NCBI GenBank assembly: GCA_028287785.1
Contig: JAQBOZ010000030.1
Location: 124,001-188,000, forward strand
DNA: 64,000 nucleotides
Direction: 5' to 3'
Origin: Chlorobiota bacterium
GTDB lineage: Bacteria > Bacteroidota > Ignavibacteria > OLB7
Both the position numbers and the translations under genes were made by a program. The notes beneath the pieces are model-generated. The model was not told the DNA's origin, ran no database searches, and saw nothing but the letters and a program-made list of their open reading frames with translations. Below are positions 34,472 to 44,600 of the stretch, in pieces (positions within the stretch are counted from its first letter, which is position 1; the number at the start of each line of letters is the position of its first letter).

Positions 34472-36499
34472 TCATATCGCCGCCAGCACCGTCTCCAGCC
34501 TATCTGCAGGTTGCAGGCCGAGCCGTTTTCTGAGCCTCTTCCGGAGCGCCTTCAGCCCCTCGGCTTCCAGATCCATCAGCGTGGCGATCTCCTTCGATGC
34601 AAGGCCGGCTCTGATAAGCCCGCAGAGCCGTTCCTGTTTCGGGGTAAGATCGGGATAGCCGACGCGGAGCCGCCGATAAAAATCCGTGTCGATGCCGGCC
34701 AGATAATGAAGCGGCGATTCCTGTCGCCCGGACGATGGCCGCAGTTCCTTCAATGCCTCGCGCACCACGCTGACCGCCGATTTCTCACGCGAAGCCTCCA
34801 TCCCTTTCAGCGCAATCCGGAGCTTCTGCTCCACGGCATCAACCATCCGATCCCTCTCGCCGAGCGATACCACCGCTTCGGCCAGCTCGTGTTCCACGCG
34901 GCGGCGGTGCTCGCGCTCCAGATCGGCCTCACGCTCCAGTCGATCGGTTTCCGCCACGATGCGCGCATTCTTCAGCGATTCCTCCGCGCGGCGCTCCAGC
35001 AGCGTTCGTTCCAGCGCCGTTGCCTCCCGCTCGTGCTCCAGTGCCTTCCGGATATCGCCATTCGCCTCGGCGATCGCCCCCCGGAGCCGAATCACGCGGA
35101 CCTGTTCGGCCAGGTTCAGCGATGGTACGTCGGCGATCCCGCCGAGAATGTTCACCACATCGGCGTTCCTTCCCAGAAGATGGATGATCTCCGCCAGGCA
35201 GACCCTGAGCGTTGGCGAACGCTGGGGAAAATCCCTGTCCGATATCCCGATGGCCCTGCACAGCTCCTTCTCCGCCTCGTCGTATCGGCCCCGCCGTTGC
35301 GCCACATCCGCCAGCGTCTTGTGGGCGAACATTTCCAGGTCGGGACGGGGAAGGGTTGTTACTTCATGGAGGATCATCCGGCATATATCGGCTGCCTCGT
35401 CGTGGCGATCGCGGAAGGTGAAAAGCTGCGCCCGTTTGGCGGCGATCGAGAGGCGGAGTGCGCGCCCCGGATCGTTCCGCGCGCACTGCTCCGCGCGGTC
35501 CAGCATCTCCTCCGTCCGATCGAACTCATTCAGGCTGATATGCGCCTCCGCCAGCCTGTAGTATCCCCATCCCTGCACGCCGTGGGCGCCCAGGGTTTCA
35601 GCCAGCATCACCACCTCGTGCTGGCACTCGATGCTCTGCTGGTAATGTTCCAGCCGGAGATAGACGGAGCCGAGATGGGCAAGAATGGCGGCGCGCTCCA
35701 TCGGCTGTTCATCGGCGCCGGACCAGCGGAGCGCTTCGCGAAGCATGCTGATGGACTCTCCGTAGCGCGTTCTGAACATCATGATCCGCGCCTGGTGCAT
35801 CAGCAGCGTGGGGTAATGGCGGTCCATCGGTCCCCCCTTCACCAGCGCAAGCCCCTCGGTGCTCAACTCCTCGGCCTCATCCAGCCGCCACTGAACGATC
35901 AGGAAGGAGCAGAGATTGCCGAGCGATGCGATGATGGCCCCGCGGTCCGCCGAATCGCGCGCCACCGCCAGCGCCTTCCGGCAATCCTCCTCTTCGCCGC
36001 CCAGATCGTTCATGGCGGATCGGATCGGCGCCCGCAGGCGCCAGATGATCGATTCCTGAATGCGGTCGCCGGCCGTGATGCACCAGCCAAGCGCCTCGTT
36101 GGCGGTGTTGAGGGCCTCCGTCGGATGCCGTCGATAAAAATGACAGGCGGAGAGATAGGCAAGGAGCGCGGCCATGTTCACGACGTATTCCCGCTCCCGT
36201 TTGGGAAGCCGGATCACCTCCTCCCGTCCGGCCCGCGATGGCTCCATCCCCGCGTCGTGGAGGCGTTCGCGCGCGGTGGCGGCCAGCCCCGCCAGGAGAT
36301 CGCCAAGTTCCTCCGCATCCCCCTCCATAAGCTCCGGGGAGTGATATCGCAATCCCCGTCCCACGCTGTCGGGGGGAAATCCGCCCCGTGCCGCGCGTAT
36401 CAGCTCGCGCAGAGCCTGGGCGGTCAGATAGGATTGAGGGGGCAACGAGGGGGCTTTCATAAATGGCCGGATCGGGTTGATCGATTGAATGGGGATCAT
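34472..36499 (-). CDS. TPR-repeat protein with C-terminal LuxR-type HTH
   Basis: The 675-residue protein consists of about ten tetratricopeptide-like helix pairs (for example CRKALAVARDSADRGAIIAS, ERAAILAHLGSVYLRLEHYQ, AHKTLADVAQRRGRYDEAEK), then a long coiled coil (about 510-590, RIVAETDRLEREADLEREHR) and a C-terminal HTH: LTPKQERLCGLIRAGLASKE followed by IATLMDLEAEGLKALRKRLR. This is the FCB-group style of TPR regulators with a LuxR/GerE-like DNA-binding end. No membrane helix or response-regulator domain is visible; it would sense through its TPR part. The ATG at 36499 is one of several; a second at 36460 is possible. The G-rich hairpin at 36561 lies just upstream. Confidence 0.85.
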   Translation of the reverse strand: MIPIQSINPIRPFMKAPSLPPQSYLTAQALRELIRAARGGFPPDSVGRGLRYHSPELMEGDAEELGDLLAGLAATARERLHDAGMEPSRAGREEVIRLPKREREYVVNMAALLAYLSACHFYRRHPTEALNTANEALGWCITAGDRIQESIIWRLRAPIRSAMNDLGGEEEDCRKALAVARDSADRGAIIASLGNLCSFLIVQWRLDEAEELSTEGLALVKGGPMDRHYPTLLMHQARIMMFRTRYGESISMLREALRWSGADEQPMERAAILAHLGSVYLRLEHYQQSIECQHEVVMLAETLGAHGVQGWGYYRLAEAHISLNEFDRTEEMLDRAEQCARNDPGRALRLSIAAKRAQLFTFRDRHDEAADICRMILHEVTTLPRPDLEMFAHKTLADVAQRRGRYDEAEKELCRAIGISDRDFPQRSPTLRVCLAEIIHLLGRNADVVNILGGIADVPSLNLAEQVRVIRLRGAIAEANGDIRKALEHEREATALERTLLERRAEESLKNARIVAETDRLEREADLEREHRRRVEHELAEAVVSLGERDRMVDAVEQKLRIALKGMEASREKSAVSVVREALKELRPSSGRQESPLHYLAGIDTDFYRRLRVGYPDLTPKQERLCGLIRAGLASKEIATLMDLEAEGLKALRKRLRKRLGLQPADRLETVLAAI

Positions 36500-36560
36500 G
36501 TGGGGATGTCCCTCATGTCCATCATGGGGCCAAGGTAGCGACATCACCATATCATCTGTA

Positions 36561-36614
36561 AACATCGAAGGGGGGCACTGGGGGGGCGCCCCCCCGATGC
36601 CCCCCTTCGATGTT
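36561..36614. repeat. Long G-tract hairpin
   Basis: Two 27-base arms are almost perfect inverted repeats, starting AACATCGAAGGGGGGCA on the left and ending TGCCCCCCTTCGATGTT on the right. The only mispairing is at the CT/GA step in the middle of each arm. It lies between the divergent regulator (minus) and secreted protein (plus) genes, about 60 bases upstream of the regulator start. Each strand carries G6 and G7 runs in one arm. Confidence 0.8.
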
Positions 36615-36738
36615 TTCCGTCGCCTCGGATATCATGTAGTTTTGCCGCACGGTAAGCACTTCCAGTGTTGCCCCACCGACTCCTCCGCGCCGAGCGGAGC
36701 ATCCAGATCGATTTACGTCGCCTCAATCCGTTCAGCTC

Positions 36739-37671
36739 ATGACTATTCAATCGCCGTCGTTCATGGCTCTGTTTATCGCGATCGCCCTCGGGGGGATCGC
36801 GGCGGCGCCACGCGCATGTGCCCAGATAACGCTTACCCGCTCGGTGATCGCCGGGGGAGGGGGGACCGTTTCAGACTCCGCGCATCTGCTGCGGGGGACG
36901 CTCTCGCAGACGGCGGCGGGGCGGGCAATACGGAACATCGATGACCGGCACGACGCGGGTTTCTGGTACTGGGCGTACCGGCCGGAGTTCGTGACCCGCG
37001 TTTCGATTCCCCATCTCCAGGCCGAGGTCGGGACGCGCCTGACGGTGCCGATTCATCTCTCGGTTTCCGGGACGCGCCGTCCGTTTCTCCCGCGCGCATT
37101 CCACGCCCGCATCCGCTTCAACCACACGCTTCTCCGCGCGGCCGGGAGCACCCCGGCGTGTACCTCGGCCGATCGCGACTGCCTGCTGGAGATCGATGGA
37201 GTGGCGAAGACGATGGATGGAAATATCGCGGAGCTGGAGTTTGTCGCGGCGCTTGGCGATTCAGAGAGCACGCCGCTGACGATCGAGGAGTTCGAGTGGA
37301 CGAAAAGCAGCGATGAGAGGATCGCGACAGTGCGGGAGCCGGGGGTGTTTGACCTCCTCGGCGTCTGCCGCGCCGGAGGAGAGATCAGGCTGATTCGCTC
37401 GGGCGCGTTTGCCTCCCGGCTTCGCGTCTGGCCCAATCCCGTTGTCGACCGCGCCACGCTGGAGTTCGTCGCGGCGGAGTCCGGGCCCGTCAACGTTCGC
37501 CTGGTCGATCTGCTCGGCAACGACGTGGCCCGCCTTGCCGATGCCGATGCCCAGGCGGAGCGGCTCTACAGTTCGGAGATCGATCTGCGCGGCATCCCCA
37601 GCGGCCCCTATATGCTGGTCTACACCACCCCGACGGCGGTGGTGACCCAGCGACTTCTGATCACCCGATAA
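36739..37671 (+). CDS. T9SS-secreted hypothetical protein
   Basis: The 310-residue protein has a signal peptide ending in ACAQ and the segment TLTRSVIAGGGGTVSDSAHL, which recurs at the start of many FCB-group secreted proteins. A beta-sandwich (VTRVSIPHLQAEVGTRLTVP) of cohesin-like type follows, with one Cys pair (ACTSADRDC). The last 80 residues are a T9SS type A sorting domain: LRVWPNPVVDRATLEFVAAE, LVDLLGNDVARLA, then GIPSGPYMLVYTT. It begins a three-gene run of envelope genes (37687, 38671) with short gaps. Its binding partner is unknown. Confidence 0.82.
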   Translation: MTIQSPSFMALFIAIALGGIAAAPRACAQITLTRSVIAGGGGTVSDSAHLLRGTLSQTAAGRAIRNIDDRHDAGFWYWAYRPEFVTRVSIPHLQAEVGTRLTVPIHLSVSGTRRPFLPRAFHARIRFNHTLLRAAGSTPACTSADRDCLLEIDGVAKTMDGNIAELEFVAALGDSESTPLTIEEFEWTKSSDERIATVREPGVFDLLGVCRAGGEIRLIRSGAFASRLRVWPNPVVDRATLEFVAAESGPVNVRLVDLLGNDVARLADADAQAERLYSSEIDLRGIPSGPYMLVYTTPTAVVTQRLLITR

Positions 37672-37686
37672 CAGGGGGATCGAACC

Positions 37687-38550
37687 ATGATGTCGACAAT
37701 CGACAGCACACCCATCGAGAGTTTGGATATGATACGATTTATCGACCCGCGCCTGCTACGGCCCCTGCTCGCCACGGCGCTTCTCCTGCTGCTGCCCGCA
37801 TTCGTTTCGGCGCAGAACACATCGGACGTGACATCACTTCAGAGCGAGCTTTGGAGGATTGGAGGATATGCCGGCGCCCAGGTGTTCGCCTACAACGCCG
37901 ATATGAGCGGCCTTCCGGGCGTGCCGAGCTGTTGCCCGCGCTATCAGGATGGGAGCGGGGGGGGAGTGGTGTTCGGCGTCGCGACCGAGATCCCGGTTGT
38001 TTCGCGGCTCTCCGCCGGGGTTCGTTTTCTCTTCAACACCTACAGCGGGGAGCTGAAGGCGGAGGAGCGGGAGCTTGTCACCTCCGGCCGCGATACCGTC
38101 ACCGCGGTCTTCGGCCACACCATCCGCGTATCGCAGCCGGCGCTGGGGATGGATGCTCTTTTTTCGTACCGCGCGGTTGCCGGCCTGAGAGTGATTGCCG
38201 GGGCGCACGCCGATATGATGATCGGCGGGACATACCACCAGAGCGAGGAGATTCTGGCCCCCGGCGATATCCGGTTTGAAAACGACAGCCGCCAGCGCGG
38301 CCTGTACGATGGCGATCTCCCGAACGAGACGCGCGTCCATGTGGCGGTGATGGGCGGCCTCCGCTACGATCTCCCAATGAACAGGGACAAGAACCTTCTG
38401 CTGGTGCCGGAGATCGATCTGTGGCAGGGGGTGAACGATCTGGTGCGGGGGGAATCGTGGAAGATGCGGGGGATCAGGGCGGGGATCAGCTTCTACTTCA
38501 TCCAGCCGGGCGCGCGGGCGCCGACTCCGCTGGAGCCGGGACGGCTCTGA
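37687..38550 (+). CDS. Outer-membrane beta-barrel protein
   Basis: The 287-residue protein has a signal peptide (LLATALLLLLPAFVSAQ) and an OmpA-like barrel: WRIGGYAGAQVFAYNADMSG, VVFGVATEIPVVSRLSAGVR, LRVIAGAHADMMIGGTYHQS, GGLRYDLPMNRDKNLLLVPE, and a last strand GIRAGISFYFIQPG. A Cys pair (PSCCPRY) lies in an early loop. The ATG at 37687 has GGGGGATC upstream; an internal ATG at 37729 gives a tighter signal peptide. It begins 15 bases after the preceding stop and is surely co-transcribed. Its role is unknown, though its position next to the beta-roll giant suggests it may help its export or anchoring. Confidence 0.75.
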   Translation: MMSTIDSTPIESLDMIRFIDPRLLRPLLATALLLLLPAFVSAQNTSDVTSLQSELWRIGGYAGAQVFAYNADMSGLPGVPSCCPRYQDGSGGGVVFGVATEIPVVSRLSAGVRFLFNTYSGELKAEERELVTSGRDTVTAVFGHTIRVSQPALGMDALFSYRAVAGLRVIAGAHADMMIGGTYHQSEEILAPGDIRFENDSRQRGLYDGDLPNETRVHVAVMGGLRYDLPMNRDKNLLLVPEIDLWQGVNDLVRGESWKMRGIRAGISFYFIQPGARAPTPLEPGRL

Positions 38551-38565
38551 GAACCGATACGTGAG

Positions 38566-38602
38566 CGGGCCGCGCGGCCCGTGGATCGAAGCCCGCGCGG
38601 GC
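38566..38602. other. Two short GC palindromes between genes
   Basis: CGGGCCGCGCGGCCCG (38566-38581) and GCCCGCGCGGGC (38591-38602) are perfect palindromes in the gap between the barrel gene and the beta-roll gene. They could act as terminator or attenuator but lack a T run. Confidence 0.4.
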
Positions 38603-38670
38603 ATACCGCCGGGGGTGTAATCGCAGGAAATAATGACAACGGATAACCAATTATAGAATCGCACGAAACC

Positions 38671-41600
38671 ATGTCTACCATCAACCTTCGCGGGGCATAT
38701 CGCATCTCCTTGGTCCTGTTGCTGGGAGTTCTCGGCATCACCGGTCGTCTTGCGGCGCAGGGGCCGCTTCCACGCCTCCTCTCGTATCAGGGGGTCCTCT
38801 CCGACAGCAGGAGGACGGCTGTTCCCGACAGCACCTACACCATCACATTTCGCATCTACGATGCGGGCACGGGGGGGACGCCGCTCTGGAAGGAGACGAC
38901 CACCGTGCGTACGGTGGATGGAATTTTCGAGACGATTCTCGGAAGCGTCTCTCCGCTTTCGCTTCCGTTCGACAAGCCCTACTGGATAGCGATGGAGCTT
39001 CAGGGGGAGCCTGAGATGTCGCCGCGTGTCAGCTTCGTGGCTGCCCCGTATGCCATGCGGTCGATCGAGTCGGAGAACTCGCTGCGGCTCGACAGGAACG
39101 CGCCGGGGGTGGTCCACTCGCTCAACGCGCTGGATGGAAATCTGGTACTGGTGGGAGAGGGGACGGCGGGGATACGGATCTCCGGCGATACGCTTGCCGT
39201 GGTTGTGCCGCGCGCGCTGCCATCGGGGGCAAAGGATGGGGATGTCATCCGCTGGAACGCGGGGACTGGTCAGTGGGAGTCGGCCTCCTCCTCTGTTGTC
39301 ACCACCCCGCGCCTTACGGGGAACGGCTCCGCGGGCTCGCCGCTCGATATCGCGCGGATGGGCGCCACCGACGGGGAGCCCCTGATCTGGGATGCCGCGC
39401 TGGGCGCATGGAGGCCGGGGACGGCCGGGGTGAAGGTCGATCCGCCGCTGAGGGGGGATGGCTCCGCCGCCGCGCCTATCGGGCTGCGCGATGGGGATTC
39501 CGACCGGCAGGTACTGGTCTGGGATGCCGCCGGCAGGGGATGGAAGCCGGCCGCGCAGCGGGTGGTGGTCGCCACGGAGATCACTGGCAACGGGACATCC
39601 TCCGATCCGCTTCGCCTGGCATCGCAGGGAGCCGCGAACGGACAGGTGCTTCGCTGGGATTCTCTCACTCGCGCATGGCACCCCGGCCCTCCGGTGAGCA
39701 TCTCGACGCCGCCGCTGCGCGGAACCGGCACGCCGGCCGATCCGCTCAGGATCATCGAGGGGAGCGCCGCCGGCCAGCTTCTGATGTGGAATGGAACGGC
39801 CTGGAACGTGACCACGGCGCGGAAGCCGCTGCAGGGGGAGCTTCTCCGCTGGAACGCCGGCAGCGGAGTCTGGGAACCGGCCGGGCTGACGGTGACGAAC
39901 GTTGCCCCGCTCTCCGCCGGCGCGATCTGGTATGGCGACCCAGCCTCCACGGCGACCGAGCTTCCGATCGGCCGGCCGAATCAGGTGCTGGTGGTTGCTC
40001 CCGGCGGGGCCAACCCAATGTGGTCCGCCAGCCTTACGCTGGATACGGTGCGCGCCAACACCGCGAACATCAAGGGTGATGCGGCCATCGGCGGCGATCT
40101 GACGGTGACGGGAAACACGACGCTGAAGGGAAATCAGACGACGGGAGGAAACGCGATCTTCAACGGAGATCTGATCGCCAACGATTCCGCCGCGTTCAAC
40201 GGCCCGGTGCGGTTTGCGCGGTTTCCGGAGATCGGGCTGTTGAAGAACGCGATGATCGTGGGGGATGCGAGCGATCGCGCCGCCGTGTTTCCATCAACCA
40301 ACAGCCGCGGCGCGGTGCTCCAGCAGGATGCCGCCGGAACGCCGGTCTGGTCGCGCAGGCTCGATATCGATTCAATCGCGGCTCTCGGGCTTCGCACCGG
40401 AGGCGACGCGGTGATCGGCGGAAATCTGTCGGTGCGCGGCACATCGGTCGATCTGCCGGCCGGCTCTATCGACAACGCGGAGCTGGCGAACTCCTCGATC
40501 AAAATTGCATATGGGGCCGGCGTTGCCGGCGATGCCTCGGTCGCGCTTGGAGGGACGCTCAACATTCGGAACAGCGGCGTCACATCGATCGCGGGAACGC
40601 CGCGTCAGGTGATCGCCGATCGCTCCACGGGGGATGTCACGCTCTCGCTTCCGCAGGATATTCATACCGACGCCACGCCGACGTTCGACGGGGTGATCCT
40701 GGACAACCTGAGCGCCGGCAGCCTTTCCGATACGCTCCTGGTTTCCAACGGCGGCAGGGTACAGAGCCGGACGGCGGCATCGCTCACCGCGCTGTTCGGA
40801 TCGAAGATGTGGACGACCACGGGAAACGCGGGGACGACGCCGGGGACGAACTACCTTGGAACAAGCGATAACCAGCCGTTCCAGATCCACGTCGATCAGA
40901 GCCACACCACCGGCACCGACGGCCGCGGTCGCGCGATGCGCTACGAGCCGAACGATACGGCCGCCAATGTCATCGGCGGCTATCAGGGGAACAGCGTAAG
41001 TGCCGGAATCACCGGCGCGGTGATTGCCGGTGGCGGTCGCAACGGCGGCGCGAACACGATCGCCTCGCGAGCCGGGACGATCAGCGGCGGCTACGGCAAC
41101 TCTATCTCCACCGGATCGGATGTGACGACGATCGGCGGCGGCTACACCAACGTGGTGGCGGCCAACGCGGTGCGCGCCACGATCGGCGGCGGGTTCAATA
41201 ACACCATCGGTGCGGGGGCCAGGAACGCGACGATCGCGGGAGGCGTGGTGAATATGATCGACGCGGGATCATCGAACTCCGTGATCGCCGGCGGCGCGAA
41301 CGACACGATTCGGACGAACTCGGTGAACTCGACGATCGGCGGCGGCAACTTCAACGTGATCGGCGGCAGCGCCTCGACAATCGGCGGCGGGTTCACCAAC
41401 ACGATCGGCAACAGTTCCTCCAACTCCACGATCGCCGGCGGCAACGTCAACGCGATCGGCAATAGTTCCGCCAACTCCACGATCGCGGGGGGCAACACCA
41501 ACGCGATCGCCGCCAGCTCCAACACATCGACGATCGGCGGCGGCAACGCGAACACGATCGCCACGGGCTCCACCATATCGACGATCGCAGGGGGCAACAC

Positions 41601-44600
41601 CAACGCGATTGCCGCCAGCTCCGGCATGTCGACGATCGGCGGCGGCAACGTGAACACGATCGCTACGGGCTCCGCGGCCTCGACGATCGCGGGTGGTTCC
41701 GGCAACTCGATCGCTGCCAGCTCCGGCACATCGACAATCGGCGGCGGTTCCTCCAACTCAATCGCCACCGGCAGCGGCACCTCCACGATCGCCGGCGGAT
41801 CGAGCAACACGATTGCCGCCACCAGCAGCACGTCGGTGATCAGTGGCGGATCGGGGAACTCCATCGCTACGACCGCGAGCACTGCGACGATCGCAGGTGG
41901 ATCGGGTAATTCGATCTCCTCGACCACCTCCGTCATCTCCGGCGGCGATCAGGCGGCGATCGGCACCAACGCCCGCTGGTCGATGATCGGTGGCGGGCAT
42001 AACAACAAGATCTTCGACAACTCCTACGAGTCCACCATCGGCGCTGGGGAGGGGAATCAGGTCAACGCCGGGTCCGTGCGCGGCACGGTCGGCGGCGGAT
42101 CGTTCAATATCATTGGAATCAACTCCAGCAACTCGACGATCAGCGCGGGGTACGGCAACAACATCAGGGCGAACTCTGACCGTGCGACGATCGGCGGCGG
42201 CATGAGCAACACGATCAGCCCGGGCGCGGCAATTGCGACGATCGCCGGAGGATTTCAGAACACCGTCGATACAAGCGCGACGGCGAGTACTGTCGGCGGC
42301 GGTCAGAACAACTCCATCGGAACCAGCTCATCGAATTCCACGGTCGCCGGTGGCAATGGCAATGTCATCGCGGCAGGTACATCACAGTCGACGATCGGCG
42401 GCGGCAACACCAACAGCATCGCGGCGGGTGCGTCGCAGTCGACAATCGGCGGTGGCAACGGCAACGTCATCGCGGCGGGTACATCGCAGTCGACGATCAG
42501 CGGCGGCGTGAGCAACTCGATGGGAACGAGTTCATTGCAGTCCACGATCGCCGGTGGCAGCAGCAACAAGATCGGCAACAGCACCACCGGCAGTACAGTG
42601 GGGGGGGGCGTCGTGAACACGGTCGGTGACAACGCGCGCTATACGGTGATACCGGGCGGGCGCGGTCTAACGGTCAACGGCCGCGGGACCTTCGGCTTCC
42701 TTGGCGGGAACGACGTGGGAACGCGGAACATGACCGTCCCGGACAATGATGTGGCGATCTTCGGCAACACCGACCTGTGGCTGGCAAACAACGACAACAC
42801 GCCGAGCCAGCTCAAGTTCTTCTCCAACTACAACACGGCCGGGGCCTACCCGAACGGCACCCACTATGTGGCGATGCAGGCTCCGAGCGGTCTCACGGCC
42901 GACCTCACCTACACCCTCCCAGATACCGCCGCGATCGTCGGCGATGTGCTGAAGGTCCGCTCGATCGCTGGCGGCGTCCTCACGCTCGACTGGGATGCCG
43001 ATCAGGGGGGGAGCGCGTGGGGGCTGGCGGGGAACACGGGAACCACGCCGGGGACGAACTATCTCGGCACAAACGATGACCAGGCGTTCGAGGTGCGCAT
43101 CGGCAACACGGTAAGCAGCGGCACCGACGGCCGCGGTCGCGTGATGCGCTTCGAGCCGAACGCCACCAGCGCGAATATCATCGGCGGCTATCGGACCAAC
43201 AGCATCACGGCCGGCGTGATCGGCGGCACGATCTCGGGGGGCGGCCAGAACGGAGGGCCGAACGCGATCTCCTCGAACTACGGGACGATCAGCGGCGGAA
43301 ACCGGAACACGATCGGCGCCACATCGATCAACGCCACGATCTCGGGGGGCGTGTCGAACAGCGTGACCGGCAGCGCCGGCAATGCTACGATCTCCGGCGG
43401 TCTGGGGAACGTGATCACCTCGGGCGATCACACGACAATCGGCGGCGGCTTCAACAACAAGATCAACACCGGATCGTTCGGCGTGATGATCGGCGGCGGC
43501 ACCAACAACCAGGTCTCCTCCCACACGTCGGTGGTCTCCGGCGGCAACGGGAACATCATCGGGACCTCCTCGCAGTTCTCCACGATCACCGGGGGATTCG
43601 ATCACATGATCGGCAACAGCTCGTTCGAGTCGGTGATCGTTGGCGGCTCAATCGACACGATCGAGGCATCGGCGTCCTACGCATCGATCACCGGCGGGAC
43701 CAGCAATGCCATCCGCGCAAGCTCCACGCGGAGCACAATCGGGGGAGGGTATGATAATGAGATCGGGACCGGTTCCGACCGCGCGACGATCGGCGGCGGT
43801 GAGCAGAACAGAATCAACGCGGGGGCATATCGGACAACGATCGGCGGCGGCGTGCAGAATGTGATCGATGTATCGGGACGCTGGGGGACGATCGGCGGCG
43901 GTGAGCAGAACTACATCAACGGGCTGAGCTCGACCATCGCCGGCGGCACTCACGACACGGTGGAGACCGGATCGCAGAACAGCTTCATCGGCGGCGGCGA
44001 TCTCAACGCGATCCGTTCCTCGACGCGCTATGCGACGATCACCGGCGGCCGGAACAACGTGTTGGCCTCCAGCTCTGATTACTCGGTGATCGGCGGCGGC
44101 AACGCCAACCAGGCGCAGGCGGCCGACGCGGTGGTCAGCGGCGGCGAGAACAACGTCGTCTCTGGAGCGCGGTCGGCCATCGCGGGGGGCTACGGGCTGA
44201 CGCTCAGCGGCAGCGGGAGCTTCGGCTATCTGGGAGGGAACACCGGCGGGAACAACATGACGATCGCGGCGGCCAACACCTCCGTGTTCGGCAACACCGA
44301 TCTCTGGCTGGCAAACAACGACAACACGGCGCGCCAGCTCCGCTTCTACGAGGCGAACGGCACAACCGGTGCGTTCCCCGGCGCCGCGAACTATACATCG
44401 TTCCAGGCGCAGGCACAGGGAGCCGACATCGCATATGTCCTGCCGGCGGCGGCGGGGGTGATGGGGGATCAGCTTACGATCAGCGGCGTTGCCGGAACGC
44501 AGGTGACGCTTGGCTGGGCGGCGCCATCGGACAGGAGAATCAAATCGGACTTCCTTACGCTGAACGGGGAGGAGATGCTTCTGAAGCTGCGGGGCGTGGG

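Noticed and set aside
33821..36538. 905-codon plus-strand open frame across the hydroxylase and regulator genes
   Set aside because: Antisense to two well-supported minus-strand genes; no RBS or domain.
41130..42660. CRISPR-like spacing of repeats
   Set aside because: Units are coding, in frame, 51 bases long without unique spacers; they are protein beta-roll repeats.
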